From Streptomyces sp. Go-475 (GTDB lineage: Bacteria; Actinomycetota; Actinomycetes; Streptomycetales; Streptomycetaceae): DNA of 64,000 bases. Shown piece after piece: positions 17,461 through 25,731 of this stretch (within the stretch, counting starts at the first letter, position 1; each line of letters begins with the position of its first letter). Location of the stretch: assembly GCF_003330845.1 (NCBI RefSeq), contig NZ_CP026121.1, positions 3,701,501 to 3,765,500 of the forward strand, written 5' to 3'. Under the pieces are notes generated by a model. That model was not told the origin of the DNA. It did no database searches and saw nothing but the letters and a program-made list of their open reading frames with translations. A program made the translations under genes and the position numbers.

Positions 17461-17479
17461 AGCTGACGGCATGACAGGA
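17461..17479. promoter_or_regulatory. Degenerate 19-bp operator over the tetR start codon
   Basis: AGCTGACGGCATGACAGGA matches 12 of 17 consensus positions; the left arm is nearly perfect and the right arm is weak. It covers the ATG at 17471. Suggestive of autoregulation, but weak enough to occur by chance. Confidence 0.4.
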
Positions 17480-18118
17480 CAAGTGCGTACCGTCGACGGC
17501 CGCGTGGCCGGCCGGCGTGGGCAGGCGACCCGGCAGAAGCTGCTCGACTGCCTCAGCGAGATGCTCAGCTCCTCCCCGTACCGGGACGTCAAGGTCATCG
17601 ATGTCGCCCGGAAGGCGGGCACTTCGCCCGCGACCTTCTACCAGTACTTCCCGGACGTCGAGGGCGCCGTCCTGGAGATCGCCGAGCAAATGGCGACCGA
17701 GGGCGCGTCGTTGACCGAGCTGCTGGAGGGCCGCTCCTGGGCCGGTAAGGCCGGCTGGCAGACGGCGCAGGAACTCGTCGACGGGTTCCTGGAGTTCTGG
17801 CGCAAGAACGACGCGATCCTCCGGGTCGTGGATCTCGGCGCGGCCGAGGGCGACAAGCGCTTCTACAAGCTCCGCATGAAGATCCTCAACTCGGTGAACA
17901 ACTCCCTCGCGGACGCCGTCGCCGAGCTCCAGGCCAAGGGCCGGGTCGACAAGGACGTGAACCCGGCGGCGGTCGCCGGTTCGCTGGTCGCGATGCTCGC
18001 GGCGGTCGCCTCGCACCAGAAGGGCTTCTCCTCCTGGGGCGTGAAGCAGGCCGAACTGAAGCCGAACCTCGCGCTGTTGGTGCACCTGGGCGTCACCGGC
18101 AGAAAGCCGACGAAGTAG
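17471..18118 (+). CDS. TetR-family regulator, candidate repressor of the 19-bp operator regulon
   Basis: A 215-residue TetR protein. The helix-turn-helix spans about residues 27-65 (VKVIDVARKAGTSPATFYQYF), and the remaining helical part is the ligand and dimer domain. It is the only TetR gene in the window, lies centrally among the 14 operators, and has a degenerate operator over its own start codon. No ribosome site precedes ATG 17471, so the message may be leaderless. In S. coelicolor a TetR gene (SCO4421, from memory) occupies the same place beside kbpA and afsK. By analogy with KstR/KstR2 the ligand is probably an acyl-CoA intermediate; this is inference. A good terminator follows. Confidence 0.9.
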   Translation: MTGQVRTVDGRVAGRRGQATRQKLLDCLSEMLSSSPYRDVKVIDVARKAGTSPATFYQYFPDVEGAVLEIAEQMATEGASLTELLEGRSWAGKAGWQTAQELVDGFLEFWRKNDAILRVVDLGAAEGDKRFYKLRMKILNSVNNSLADAVAELQAKGRVDKDVNPAAVAGSLVAMLAAVASHQKGFSSWGVKQAELKPNLALLVHLGVTGRKPTK

Positions 18119-18159
18119 CCGCTCGCGACGGCCTTCTCCCTTACCCAAGTCCTGTCTGG

Positions 18160-18201
18160 CAGGCGGTGGTCCACCCGGGTGGACTGCCGCCTGTCGCTTT
18201 T
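18160..18201 (+). terminator. Intrinsic terminator after tetR
   Basis: CAGGCGGTGGTCCACC (18160-18175) pairs with GGTGGACTGCCGCCTG (18178-18193) apart from two mismatches, followed by TCGCTTTT. Confidence 0.8.
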
Positions 18202-18236
18202 CACCGCCGCTTTCACCGCTGCTTGTACCGCCGCTT

Positions 18237-18707
18237 TCACCGCCGCGCGAGCCGGAACACCCTGATCTCCCGCTCCACCCGGGCCTGGTACGCCGCGTAC
18301 GGCGGCCAGAACGCCAGCACCGCCTGCCAGGCCGCCGCCCGCTCCTCACCCTCCAGGAGCCGGGCCGTGACGGGGATGTCCCGGCCCTTCCAGTTGATCT
18401 CGGCCTCCGGGTGGGCGAGCAGGTTGTGGCTCCAGGCGGGGTGCCCCGGCCGCCCGAAGTTGGAGCCGACCAGGATCCAGCCGCGCCCGCCGTCCTCCGG
18501 CACGCAGGCCAGCGGCGTACGACGTGGCTGCCCGCTCCTCGCCCCGGTCGAGGTCAGCACCACGCCCGGCAGGAGCCGCGCGCTGAGCAGCACCTTTCCG
18601 CGGGTGAGCCGGTGCACGGCCCGGTCCAGGGCCGGGACGACGTACGGCGCCACCCGTGCGAAACCCCGGGTGGAGGACACCTTCTGCACGATCCGCGCGC
18701 CCCTCAT
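18237..18707 (-). CDS. Deazaflavin (F420)-dependent nitroreductase family protein
   Basis: A 156-residue split-beta-barrel protein of the Ddn type. The diagnostic block is VLTSTGARSGQPRRTPL, followed by GWILVGSNFGRPGHPAWSHNLLAHPEAEI. Such proteins use F420H2 to reduce quinones, enones or nitro groups. The start overlaps the acyl-CoA dehydrogenase stop by four bases, so it is cotranscribed from operator O6. With the LLM protein this is a second probable F420 enzyme in the regulon. Confidence 0.88.
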   Translation of the reverse strand: MRGARIVQKVSSTRGFARVAPYVVPALDRAVHRLTRGKVLLSARLLPGVVLTSTGARSGQPRRTPLACVPEDGGRGWILVGSNFGRPGHPAWSHNLLAHPEAEINWKGRDIPVTARLLEGEERAAAWQAVLAFWPPYAAYQARVEREIRVFRLARR

Positions 18708-19885
18708 CGGCCGGCCTCCTCGAAGACGTGCGCCACGTCGGCGGCGTGCGCCCGCAGCCGGTGCACCGGCCCGAGGAGCAGTTCGTCGCCCGCGGCGCGC
18801 TTGAAGTACAGGTGGGCCTCGTGTTCCCAGGTGAAACCGATGCCGCCGTGCGACTGGATCCCCTCGGCGGCGGCCTCGCGCAGGGCCTGGAGCGCCTGGG
18901 CCAGGGCCGTACCGCCGACCGCCTCGCCCTGGGCGGTGGCCCAGGCCGCGTAGTACGCCGCCGAGCGGGCCGTCTGCACCTGGACGTAGACGTCGGCCAG
19001 CCGGTGCTTGACCGCCTGGAAGGAGCCGACCGGCCGCCCGAACTGCTCGCGCTGCCGCACGTACTCCACGGTCCGCTCCAGCACCCGGTCGGCGGCCCCC
19101 ACGGCCTCGGCGGCGAGACAGGCGGCGGCGGTGTCGCCGAGCCGGGCGAGCGCGGCGGGCACGTCGTCACCGTCCCGGCCCAGCAACTCGGCTTCCACAT
19201 CACGGAGTTGAATCCGGGCCTGCGGCCGGGTGGCGTCCAGCGCGGTCCGCCGTACGCGGGTGAGGCCGGCCGCGTCACCGGGGACGAGGAAGAGCAGGAC
19301 ACGGGACCGGGCGAATCCGCCGGCGTGCGCGGCGACCACGAGGATCCCGGCGCTGTGCCCGTCGAGGACCTGGTCGGCCTGCCCGTACAGCCGCCAGCCG
19401 CCCGCCGTCCGCCGGGCCTGCACGCCCCCGGCCCGTCCGCCGCCCGCCCAGCCCCCGCCCGGGTCGCGGCCGGTGAGCGCGAGGGCGGTGGCGAGGGCGG
19501 GTCCCGGTACGGCGAGGGCGGCGGTCAGCGCGCCGGAGGCGATGCGCGGGAGCAGGGCGGCCCGCTGGGCGCCGGTGCCGAGGGCGAGCAGCAGCGGGGC
19601 GGCAAGGACGGCCGTGGCGAGCAGCGGGGAGGGGGCGAGCACCCGGCCCGTCTCCTCACAGGCCAGCGCCAGCTCCGTCACCGAGCAGCCGACACCGCCG
19701 TAGGTCTCGGGCAGGGCCAGGCCGGGCAGGCCGAGCTGTTCGGCGAGGGCGGTCCACAGGGCCGGGTCGTGTCCGGCCGGGGTGTCGACGGCGGCCCGCA
19801 GCTCTGCGGGTCCGCACCGCTTGCGGAGCAGGTCGCGCAGGGTGCGGCGGATCTCGTCCTGTTCGGCGGTGAAGCGGACGTCCAT
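18704..19885 (-). CDS. Acyl-CoA dehydrogenase, operator O6 unit
   Basis: A 393-residue flavoprotein that introduces a double bond into an acyl-CoA. N-terminal helix FTAEQDEIRRTLRDLL, and C-terminal REQFGRPVGSFQAVKHRLADVYV and GIQSHGGIGFTWEHEAHLYFKRA, where the FAD-contacting Q-x-H-G-G-x-G is clear. ATG 19885 is preferred over the in-frame GTG 19889-19891 because GGAGGT lies 5-10 bases before it. The central part is Ala/Leu-rich and diverged, as in the non-catalytic-type partner subunits of heteromeric enzymes. Cotranscribed with the F420 nitroreductase-like gene. Confidence 0.9.
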   Translation of the reverse strand: MDVRFTAEQDEIRRTLRDLLRKRCGPAELRAAVDTPAGHDPALWTALAEQLGLPGLALPETYGGVGCSVTELALACEETGRVLAPSPLLATAVLAAPLLLALGTGAQRAALLPRIASGALTAALAVPGPALATALALTGRDPGGGWAGGGRAGGVQARRTAGGWRLYGQADQVLDGHSAGILVVAAHAGGFARSRVLLFLVPGDAAGLTRVRRTALDATRPQARIQLRDVEAELLGRDGDDVPAALARLGDTAAACLAAEAVGAADRVLERTVEYVRQREQFGRPVGSFQAVKHRLADVYVQVQTARSAAYYAAWATAQGEAVGGTALAQALQALREAAAEGIQSHGGIGFTWEHEAHLYFKRAAGDELLLGPVHRLRAHAADVAHVFEEAGR

Positions 19886-19897
19886 GGCCACCTCCGT

Positions 19898-19916
19898 ATC
19901 TGACGGTGCGTCATAT
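19898..19916. promoter_or_regulatory. 19-bp operator O6
   Basis: ATCTGACGGTGCGTCATAT, 16 of 17 consensus positions, 12 bases upstream of the acyl-CoA dehydrogenase ATG. Confidence 0.82.
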
Positions 19917-19969
19917 TAGGGCGGAGAGGCGGGGATGCCCAGAGCCCTGCCCCTCCCCCCGACGGCGTT

Positions 19970-19988
19970 ACCTGATGTACCGTCAGAT
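19970..19988. promoter_or_regulatory. 19-bp operator O7
   Basis: ACCTGATGTACCGTCAGAT, 14 of 17 positions, ending two bases before the thiolase ATG at 19991. Confidence 0.72.
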
Positions 19989-19990
19989 TC

Positions 19991-21160
19991 ATGGTGGCCC
20001 GGAGGAAGGTGGCCGTCGTCGGCGTGGCCCTCTCGGACTGCGGCCGTGTGGACGACGCGACCCCGTACGCCCTGCACGCCCAGGCGGCCCGCCGCGCCCT
20101 GGCCGACGCGGGCCTGGACCGGTCGATGGTCGACGGCTTCGCCTCGGCGGGCCTGGGCACGCTCGCCCCCGTCGAGGTCGCCGAGTACCTGGGACTGCGC
20201 CCCACCTGGGTCGACTCCACCTCGGTCGGCGGCGCCACCTGGGAGGTCATGGCGGCCCACGCGGCGGACGCCATCGCGGCCGGGCACGCGCGCGTGGTGC
20301 TGCTCGCCTACGGCTCCACGGCCCGGGCGGACATCAGGGCCGGCCGCCGCACCGGAACGCTGTCCTTCGGCACACGCGGCCCCCTGCAGTTCGAAGTCCC
20401 CTACGGCCACACCTTGATCGCCAAGTACGCCATGGCCGCCCGCCGCCACATGATCGAGTACGGCACGACGATCGAGCAGCTCGCGGAGGTGGCGGTACAG
20501 GCCCGGGCCAACGCCGCCCTGAACCCGGAGGCGATGTTCCGGGACCCGATCACGGTGGACGACGTGGCGAGCGGCCCCATGATCGCCGACCCCTTCACCA
20601 AGCTGCACTGCTGCCTCCGCTCCGACGGCGGGGCGGCGGTGCTGCTGGCGGCGGAGGAGTACGTACGGGACTGCCGTACCTCGCCGGTGTGGGTGCTGGG
20701 GAGCGGGGAGTCCGTCTCCCACGCGGCGATGTCCGAGTGGCCCGACTTCACGGTGTCGCCGGCGGCGGTGAGCGGACGGCTGGCGTTCGCCCGGGCGGGA
20801 GTGCGGCCGTCGGAGGTCGACTTCGCGGAGATCTACGACGCCTTCACCTACATGACCCTGGTGACGCTGGAGGACCTCGGCTTCTGCGGGAAGGGCGAGG
20901 GCGGGATCTTCGTGGAGAAGGGCCGGATGCGGGTCGAGGGCGGCGCGCTGCCGGTGAACACCGACGGGGGCGGGCTGTCGGCCCAGCACCCCGGGATGCG
21001 GGGGCTGTTCCTGCTGGTGGAGGCGGTGCGGCAGCTGCGCGGGGAGTGCGGACAGCGGCAGGTGCGGCGGAGGGGCGGCGCGCTGCCACGGCTGGCCGTC
21101 GCGTCCGGCACGGGGGGCTGGTTCTGCTCGTCGGGGACGGTGGTGCTGGCGGCGGGGTGA
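19991..21160 (+). CDS. Thiolase-like lipid-transfer protein, copy 2
   Basis: A 389-residue SCP2-thiolase/Ltp-type protein. VAVVGVALSD starts the fold; STSVGGATWEVMAAHA, EIYDAFTYMTLVTLEDLGFCGKGEGG and LPVNTDGGGLSAQHPG are the family blocks, and GTGGWFCSSGTVVL is the usual C-terminus. Unlike copy 1 it has no DUF35 gene beside it; the orphan DUF35 gene at 25732 has its own operator and may be its partner. The ATG lies two bases after operator O7 with no ribosome site, so a leaderless transcript or a slightly later GTG start is likely. Role: cleavage of a CoA-bound intermediate. Confidence 0.88.
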   Translation: MVARRKVAVVGVALSDCGRVDDATPYALHAQAARRALADAGLDRSMVDGFASAGLGTLAPVEVAEYLGLRPTWVDSTSVGGATWEVMAAHAADAIAAGHARVVLLAYGSTARADIRAGRRTGTLSFGTRGPLQFEVPYGHTLIAKYAMAARRHMIEYGTTIEQLAEVAVQARANAALNPEAMFRDPITVDDVASGPMIADPFTKLHCCLRSDGGAAVLLAAEEYVRDCRTSPVWVLGSGESVSHAAMSEWPDFTVSPAAVSGRLAFARAGVRPSEVDFAEIYDAFTYMTLVTLEDLGFCGKGEGGIFVEKGRMRVEGGALPVNTDGGGLSAQHPGMRGLFLLVEAVRQLRGECGQRQVRRRGGALPRLAVASGTGGWFCSSGTVVLAAG

Positions 21161-21336
21161 GGCGCTTCTGCGGACAAACCGGCACATACCTTCACCGGTC
21201 GCAGCCGGCCGGGAGATGGGCCCAGGGGAGAAAGCACAAGATCGGCAGGGGCTTCCGGTTCGGGCGGCGGACGGGGACCCTGGTGCGGCGGCCCCCTGGT
21301 CCGGGCCGCATCCCCCCTGCGCGAAGGAGCCCCGCC

Positions 21337-22209
21337 ATGCACGGCTGGTACGTGGACGACCGTTGCTTCAACTGCGACGCGGCCCGGCAACTGGCGCCCG
21401 AGCTGATCATCGAACGGGAGGGACGGTCGCGGATCCTGCGGCAGCCCGAGGACGCGGCGGAGGAACGGCGGTTACACGCGGCCGCGTTCGCCTGCCCCAC
21501 CCGCTCGATCCGCCCGGCGTCGGGCCGCCCCGACCCGTCGCTGGACCCGTTCCCGATGCCCCTGGACGACGGCGTGCTGCTGTGCGGCCACAACTCCGCC
21601 CACACGGCCGGAGCCAACTCCTACCTGCTCCCGCGCCCGTCCGGCACCGCCATGATGATCGACACCCCGCGCTGGAGCCGCGACCTCGCGGCACGGTACG
21701 AGGCGGCCGGCGGCCCCGTCACCGACGTCCTGCTCACCCACCGCGACCACGCCGCGCACGGCCGCCGCTACGCGGACCACTTCGGCGCCCGGCTGTGGAT
21801 CCACGAAGGCGACCTGGACGCCGCGCCGGACGCCGACCGGGTGCTGCGCGGGCTGGAACCGCTGGAGATCGGCGAGGGCGTCACCGCGTATCCGCTGCCC
21901 GGCCACACCCGGGGCTCCGTGCTCTACCTGGCGGACGACCGGTACTGCTTCAGCGGCGACAGCTTCTACTGGTCGCGCACGACCGGCGACCTGGAAGTGG
22001 CGGAGAGCGTGACCTGGCACTCCGTCGAGGAACTGGCCCGCTCCCTGGCCCGGGTCGCCGGGCAACTGCGCTTCGAGTGGCTGCTGCCGGGCCACGGCGA
22101 CCGGCGCCGCCTGCCCGTGGACGAGATGTCCGGACGACTGCGGTCCCTGGCGGAACGGACCCGGCGGCTGCGGCCGCGGCCGGTCGACTTCACGGCGGTC
22201 CGCTGGTGA
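21337..22209 (+). CDS. Ferredoxin-like domain fused to an MBL-fold metallo-hydrolase; TTA codon
   Basis: A 290-residue fusion. Residues 1-60 resemble a reduced ferredoxin module: RCFNCDAARQLAPELI at the start and ACPTRSI at the end, with only three cysteines visible (C10, C13 and the ACP cysteine), so a complete 4Fe-4S set is doubtful. Residues 75-290 are an MBL fold: AHTAGANSYLL, THRDHAAHGR, YPLPGHTRGSVLY, FSGDSFYW and LLPGHGDRR. The metal motif is unusual, THRDHAAH rather than T-H-x-H-x-D-H. GAAGGAG precedes the ATG. Codon 46 is TTA (21472-21474), so translation should depend on bldA tRNA. No operator precedes it. Reaction unknown. Confidence 0.85.
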   Translation: MHGWYVDDRCFNCDAARQLAPELIIEREGRSRILRQPEDAAEERRLHAAAFACPTRSIRPASGRPDPSLDPFPMPLDDGVLLCGHNSAHTAGANSYLLPRPSGTAMMIDTPRWSRDLAARYEAAGGPVTDVLLTHRDHAAHGRRYADHFGARLWIHEGDLDAAPDADRVLRGLEPLEIGEGVTAYPLPGHTRGSVLYLADDRYCFSGDSFYWSRTTGDLEVAESVTWHSVEELARSLARVAGQLRFEWLLPGHGDRRRLPVDEMSGRLRSLAERTRRLRPRPVDFTAVRW

Positions 22210-22219
22210 ACGCGCACGA

Positions 22220-22238
22220 GGCCGGGGAACACCCGGCC
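22220..22238 (+). terminator. Hairpin after the ferredoxin-MBL gene
   Basis: GGCCGGG-GAACA-CCCGGCC, a perfect 7-bp stem with a 5-base loop starting 11 bases after the stop codon. Confidence 0.55.
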
Positions 22239-22296
22239 CCGGCAAGGGCGTTGTGATGCTCCGCAACCCGACCGCCCCGTTCGAAGGAGACCCGGA

Positions 22297-22722
22297 ATGG
22301 CCCTGACCCGCGAAGAGCGTGAACAGTTCCTGGCCGAGCCGCACATCGCCGCGCTCGCGGTCGACGCGGGGCCGGGCCGGGCGCCGCTCACGGTGCCGAT
22401 CTGGTACCAGTACGAGCCCGGCGGCGACATCTGGATCATGACCGGGCTCGACTCCCGCAAGTACGAGCTGATCAAAGCGGCGGGCCGGTTCTCCCTGATG
22501 GTGGACCGGGTGGAGCCGACGATCCGGTACGTGTCCGTGGAGGGCCCGGTGGTCGACACGAGCCCCGCGACCCTCGAACAGCTCCGCGAGCTCTCGGCGC
22601 GCTACCTGCCGGCCGAGAAGGTCGACGGCTACGTGGACTTCTCCTGGAAAAACCACGGTGAGCAACTGGTGCTGCGCATGCGGCCGGAGCGGTGGGTGTC
22701 GTCGGACCTCGGGCAGGTGTGA
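22297..22722 (+). CDS. Pyridoxamine 5'-phosphate oxidase-fold protein
   Basis: A 141-residue split-barrel protein with the family's REEREQFLAEPHIAALAV beginning, PLTVPIWYQYEPGG and an IRYVSVEGPVV strand. Members bind FMN, heme, biliverdin or F420; none is assigned here. GAAGGAG precedes the ATG. It stands alone between a hairpin and a pdxH-like gene, with no operator. Confidence 0.85.
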   Translation: MALTREEREQFLAEPHIAALAVDAGPGRAPLTVPIWYQYEPGGDIWIMTGLDSRKYELIKAAGRFSLMVDRVEPTIRYVSVEGPVVDTSPATLEQLRELSARYLPAEKVDGYVDFSWKNHGEQLVLRMRPERWVSSDLGQV

Positions 22723-22758
22723 GCCCGGGGCGTCCCCGCCACCGGTGACAATCGGGGC

Positions 22759-23427
22759 ATGGCAACCGATCTCCACGAGCTGCTGAGGTCACTGCGGGTC
22801 TGGGACCCGCAGACCACGCACCTCCCGCCTTTCGACCCGGCCACCGCCCCCGCCGCTCCCCTGCCCCTCTTCACCGAGTGGTTCGCGGCGGCGGTGGCGG
22901 CCGGGCAGACCGAGCCGCACACCATGTCCCTGGCGACCTCGAACGCGTCGGGGCTGCCCGACGTACGGATCGTGATGCTGCACGGCGCGGACGAGGCGGG
23001 CTGGTCCTTCGCGTCCCACGCGGGCAGCCGCAAGGGCCGTCACCTCGCCGCCCGCCCGTACGCCGCGCTCGGCTTCTACTGGCCGGTGCTGGGCCGCCAG
23101 GTCCGGGTGCGCGGCCCCGTCTCGGCCGCGCCCTCCGAGGAGTCCCAGGGCGACCTCCACGCCCGCTCGACGGGTGCGCTGGCGGCGGCGCTGACCGGGA
23201 GGCAGAGCGAGGTCCTGGAGTCGCTGGACGACCTGGCCCGGGCCTCGCAGTCGGCGTGGGAGCGGGCGGCGCGCGAGCCGGGGACGCCGGTGCCGTCCTG
23301 GACGCTGTACCGGCTGCGGGCCGAGGAGGTGGAGTTCTTCCAGGGCGACGAGCGCCGACGGCACGTCCGGCTGCGCTACCGGCGGGAGGGGGAGGAGGAC
23401 TGGTCGCGGGAGCTGCTGTGGCCATGA
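22759..23427 (+). CDS. PdxH-like pyridoxal 5'-phosphate synthase family oxidoreductase
   Basis: A 222-residue FMN split-barrel protein of PdxH length and order: ATSNASGLPDVRIVMLHG, FASHAGSRKGRHLAARPYAALGFYW (FMN phosphate binding) and the RQVRVRGPV strand. The C-terminal half departs from true PdxH (VEFFQGDERRRHVRLRYRR in place of the usual WGG-R-P), so a PdxH relative of unknown substrate is the safer call. Not preceded by an operator. Confidence 0.8.
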   Translation: MATDLHELLRSLRVWDPQTTHLPPFDPATAPAAPLPLFTEWFAAAVAAGQTEPHTMSLATSNASGLPDVRIVMLHGADEAGWSFASHAGSRKGRHLAARPYAALGFYWPVLGRQVRVRGPVSAAPSEESQGDLHARSTGALAAALTGRQSEVLESLDDLARASQSAWERAAREPGTPVPSWTLYRLRAEEVEFFQGDERRRHVRLRYRREGEEDWSRELLWP

Positions 23428-23534
23428 GGGCGTCGGCGTACGCGACGCCGACTTCGGGACTACGCCTTTGGTGCCGTCGCGGCTGGGCCCGCAGGCCGAT
23501 CCGACGGTCCCCTGACGCCGGTTAGCGTCACGGC

Positions 23535-24161
23535 ATGCGAATCGGATTACTGGGCACCGGACATGTCGCCCGCGCACTGGCCCAGGGCTGGAGCGCGGCC
23601 GGACACGACGTACTTCTCGGTTCCCGCCGGCCCGCGGAGCGGACCGGCCTGGGCCTGCCCGTGGCGGGCCTGAGCGAGACGGCGGCACACGCCGAGGTGC
23701 TGGTCAACGCCACGCCGGGCAACGTCTCCCTGGAACTGCTCCGCTCCCTCGGGGCACCGGCGCTGACCGGCACCGTGCTCATCGACGTGGGCGTCGGCCT
23801 CTCCGACGACTACACCGAGCTCTCCCACCCCAACAGCAGCCTGGCCGAACAGATCCAGGAGGCCTTCCCGGGGACCCCCGTCGTCAAGACGCTGTGCACC
23901 ATGGACTCGACCGCGATGATCGCCCCGGGCAGTCTGGACGGTCCGAGCACCGTCTTCCTCTCCGGCGACGACGCCGAGGCCAAACGCACCGTCGGCCGGC
24001 TGCTCACCGACCTCGGCTGGCCCGAGTCGTCCCAGCTGGACATCGGCGGCATCACCACCGCACGCGGCCAGGAGCACTTCGCCCTGCTCTTCATGGGCAT
24101 CGCGAACGGCCTGGGGTCCCACACGTTCAACATCAAGGTCGTCCCCCGAACCGCCGCCTGA
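23535..24161 (+). CDS. NADPH-dependent F420 reductase-like protein; TTA codon
   Basis: A 208-residue Rossmann protein starting MRIGLLGTGHVARALA, then LLGSRRP, ATPGNVS and VVKTLCTMDSTAM. This is the Fno/NAD(P)-binding type that moves hydride between NADPH and F420, or a dehydrogenase relative. Codon 5 is TTA (23547-23549), predicting bldA control. It could supply F420H2 to the LLM and Ddn-like enzymes, but it has no operator, so the link is only by chemistry. Confidence 0.82.
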   Translation: MRIGLLGTGHVARALAQGWSAAGHDVLLGSRRPAERTGLGLPVAGLSETAAHAEVLVNATPGNVSLELLRSLGAPALTGTVLIDVGVGLSDDYTELSHPNSSLAEQIQEAFPGTPVVKTLCTMDSTAMIAPGSLDGPSTVFLSGDDAEAKRTVGRLLTDLGWPESSQLDIGGITTARGQEHFALLFMGIANGLGSHTFNIKVVPRTAA

Positions 24162-24178
24162 CGCCTGACGCCTGACGC

Positions 24179-25036
24179 CTACGAGAAGTCGTACACCGTG
24201 AACTCCGCGACCGGCCGGTACCCGATCCGCTGGTACAGGCCGTTGCTGGTCGGGTTCGCCAGGTCCGTGAAGAGGACCACTTCTTTCGCCCCGGCGGCAC
24301 GGGCGGCGCGGCTGACCTCGGCCGTCACGGCACCGGCGTAGCCCCGGCCGCGGAAGTGGGGCGGGGTGTAGACCGCGGCGACGCGCACCTGGCCGGCGAC
24401 CCGGGGGCTGGTGCCGGCCATGGCGACGGGGGTGCCGTCGGGGGTCTCCCAGAAGGTGATGCCGCCGCTCTCGATCCGGGCGTCCGCCCACTCGGCGGAG
24501 TCCCGTACCGTGCCCAGGCCGACGGCCGCGCTGAACTCGTCGTGCCAGCGGATGAGTTGCTCGCGGTCCGACTCACCGGCGACACGTGGCCCGCCGGGCG
24601 GCACGGGCCCGGGCGCGGCCAGGGCGCCGAGCCGGTAGAGGCGTTGCCGCTGCCGGAGCGTCGCGGTGACGCCCGTGTGCCGCCGCCAGGCTTCGGTGAA
24701 GGCGGCGGCGGTGGCGTCGTCGGCGTTCACGCCGGGCAGCCGCTGTCCGAGGGCGGCCAGTCGCGCGGCGAGGGCGTCGGCGTCCTCGGCGGTGAGGGCG
24801 GTGAGGTTCAGCCAGTGCGGCGGCGTGCGGAAGAAGGCCGCCTCGACGAGGCCGTCCCGGTCCAGCACGCCGAACTCCGGCGGCCCGTCGCCGTAGACGC
24901 GCGGCCCGTGCCTGCGCAGCGTCTCCGTGACGGTCAACGGCACGGTGTGCAACGCCGGCCGGGAGCGGAGGAAGGCGCCCGCGCGGGCAAGGAAGTCGTC
25001 GAGGTCTCGGGTGAAGTGCCAACTGCCGGTGTCCAT
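24179..25036 (-). CDS. GNAT-family N-acetyltransferase
   Basis: A 285-residue protein with a C-terminal GNAT domain: VAAVYTPPHFRGRGYAGAVTAEV is the acetyl-CoA motif A, and NPTSNGLYQRIGYRPV motif B. The N-terminal 150 residues are a separate, poorly conserved segment seen in a Streptomyces GNAT subgroup. Converges on the preceding gene; three tandem TGACGCC units separate the stops. Confidence 0.85.
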   Translation of the reverse strand: MDTGSWHFTRDLDDFLARAGAFLRSRPALHTVPLTVTETLRRHGPRVYGDGPPEFGVLDRDGLVEAAFFRTPPHWLNLTALTAEDADALAARLAALGQRLPGVNADDATAAAFTEAWRRHTGVTATLRQRQRLYRLGALAAPGPVPPGGPRVAGESDREQLIRWHDEFSAAVGLGTVRDSAEWADARIESGGITFWETPDGTPVAMAGTSPRVAGQVRVAAVYTPPHFRGRGYAGAVTAEVSRAARAAGAKEVVLFTDLANPTSNGLYQRIGYRPVAEFTVYDFS

Positions 25037-25097
25037 GCCTCATCCTGCCGCCGGCCCTGGGCCCGGCACCCGGGGTTTTCCGACATGGCACAGCCGT

Positions 25098-25712
25098 TCA
25101 GGGATACGCCGGCTCCGGATCCGTCGACAGCCGGGCGTGCAGGTGGGCGTCCCGGAACGCGTCGTGCCGGTCTTCCTGGAAGATCGCCCCGCGCAGGGTG
25201 CCCTCGTAGGGGAAGCCGCAGCGCTCCGCGATCCGGCACGACACGTCGTGGCCGACCGCGTGGTCCAGCTCCAGGCGGTGCAGGCCCAGTTCGGTGAAGG
25301 CCCAGCGGGCGGCGAGCAGGAGGGCCCGGGTGGCGACGCCCTGGCCGCGGGCCTCGGGGAGCACCCAGTAGCCGACGCGGGCGACCTTCAGGTGGTACTT
25401 GATCTCGTTGACGCCGATGTGGCCCAGGGGCGTGTCGCTGCGCGCGTCGGCGATCCGGAACGACAGCGACGTGCCCTCCGCGGCACTCTGCTCCCGCGCG
25501 AGGAGCGACTCCCGGGCGCTCCTGCGGTCGTCGACCGGCCGCAGCGGGGTGTTCCAGCGGCGGAACTCCGGGTCCCGCAGGCCGCGCAGCCAGGTGTCGA
25601 CGTCGGAGCCGGACCCGGCGTCCCAGGGGCGCAGGCGCAGACCGTGGCCGTGGAGTTCCGCGGAAGGGCCGGTGAGGGAGTGGTCACGTATGGGGGCCAT
25701 GGGGTCATTCAA
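25098..25712 (-). CDS. RimJ/RimL-type GNAT N-acetyltransferase
   Basis: A 204-residue acetyltransferase with GHIGVNEIKYHLKVARVGYWV, LPEARGQGVATRALLLAARWAF (acetyl-CoA loop) and HDVSCRIAERCGFPYEGTLRGA, the order of RimJ/RimL-like enzymes acting on amino groups. Either of two nearby ATG codons (25712 or 25700) could be the start. Confidence 0.85.
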   Translation of the reverse strand: MNDPMAPIRDHSLTGPSAELHGHGLRLRPWDAGSGSDVDTWLRGLRDPEFRRWNTPLRPVDDRRSARESLLAREQSAAEGTSLSFRIADARSDTPLGHIGVNEIKYHLKVARVGYWVLPEARGQGVATRALLLAARWAFTELGLHRLELDHAVGHDVSCRIAERCGFPYEGTLRGAIFQEDRHDAFRDAHLHARLSTDPEPAYP

Positions 25713-25731
25713 GCGCGTGGGGCTGTGCGGT

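Noticed and set aside
24158..24182. Tandem TGACGCC units resembling operator half-sites
   Set aside because: A short tandem repeat without inverted symmetry, between convergent gene ends.
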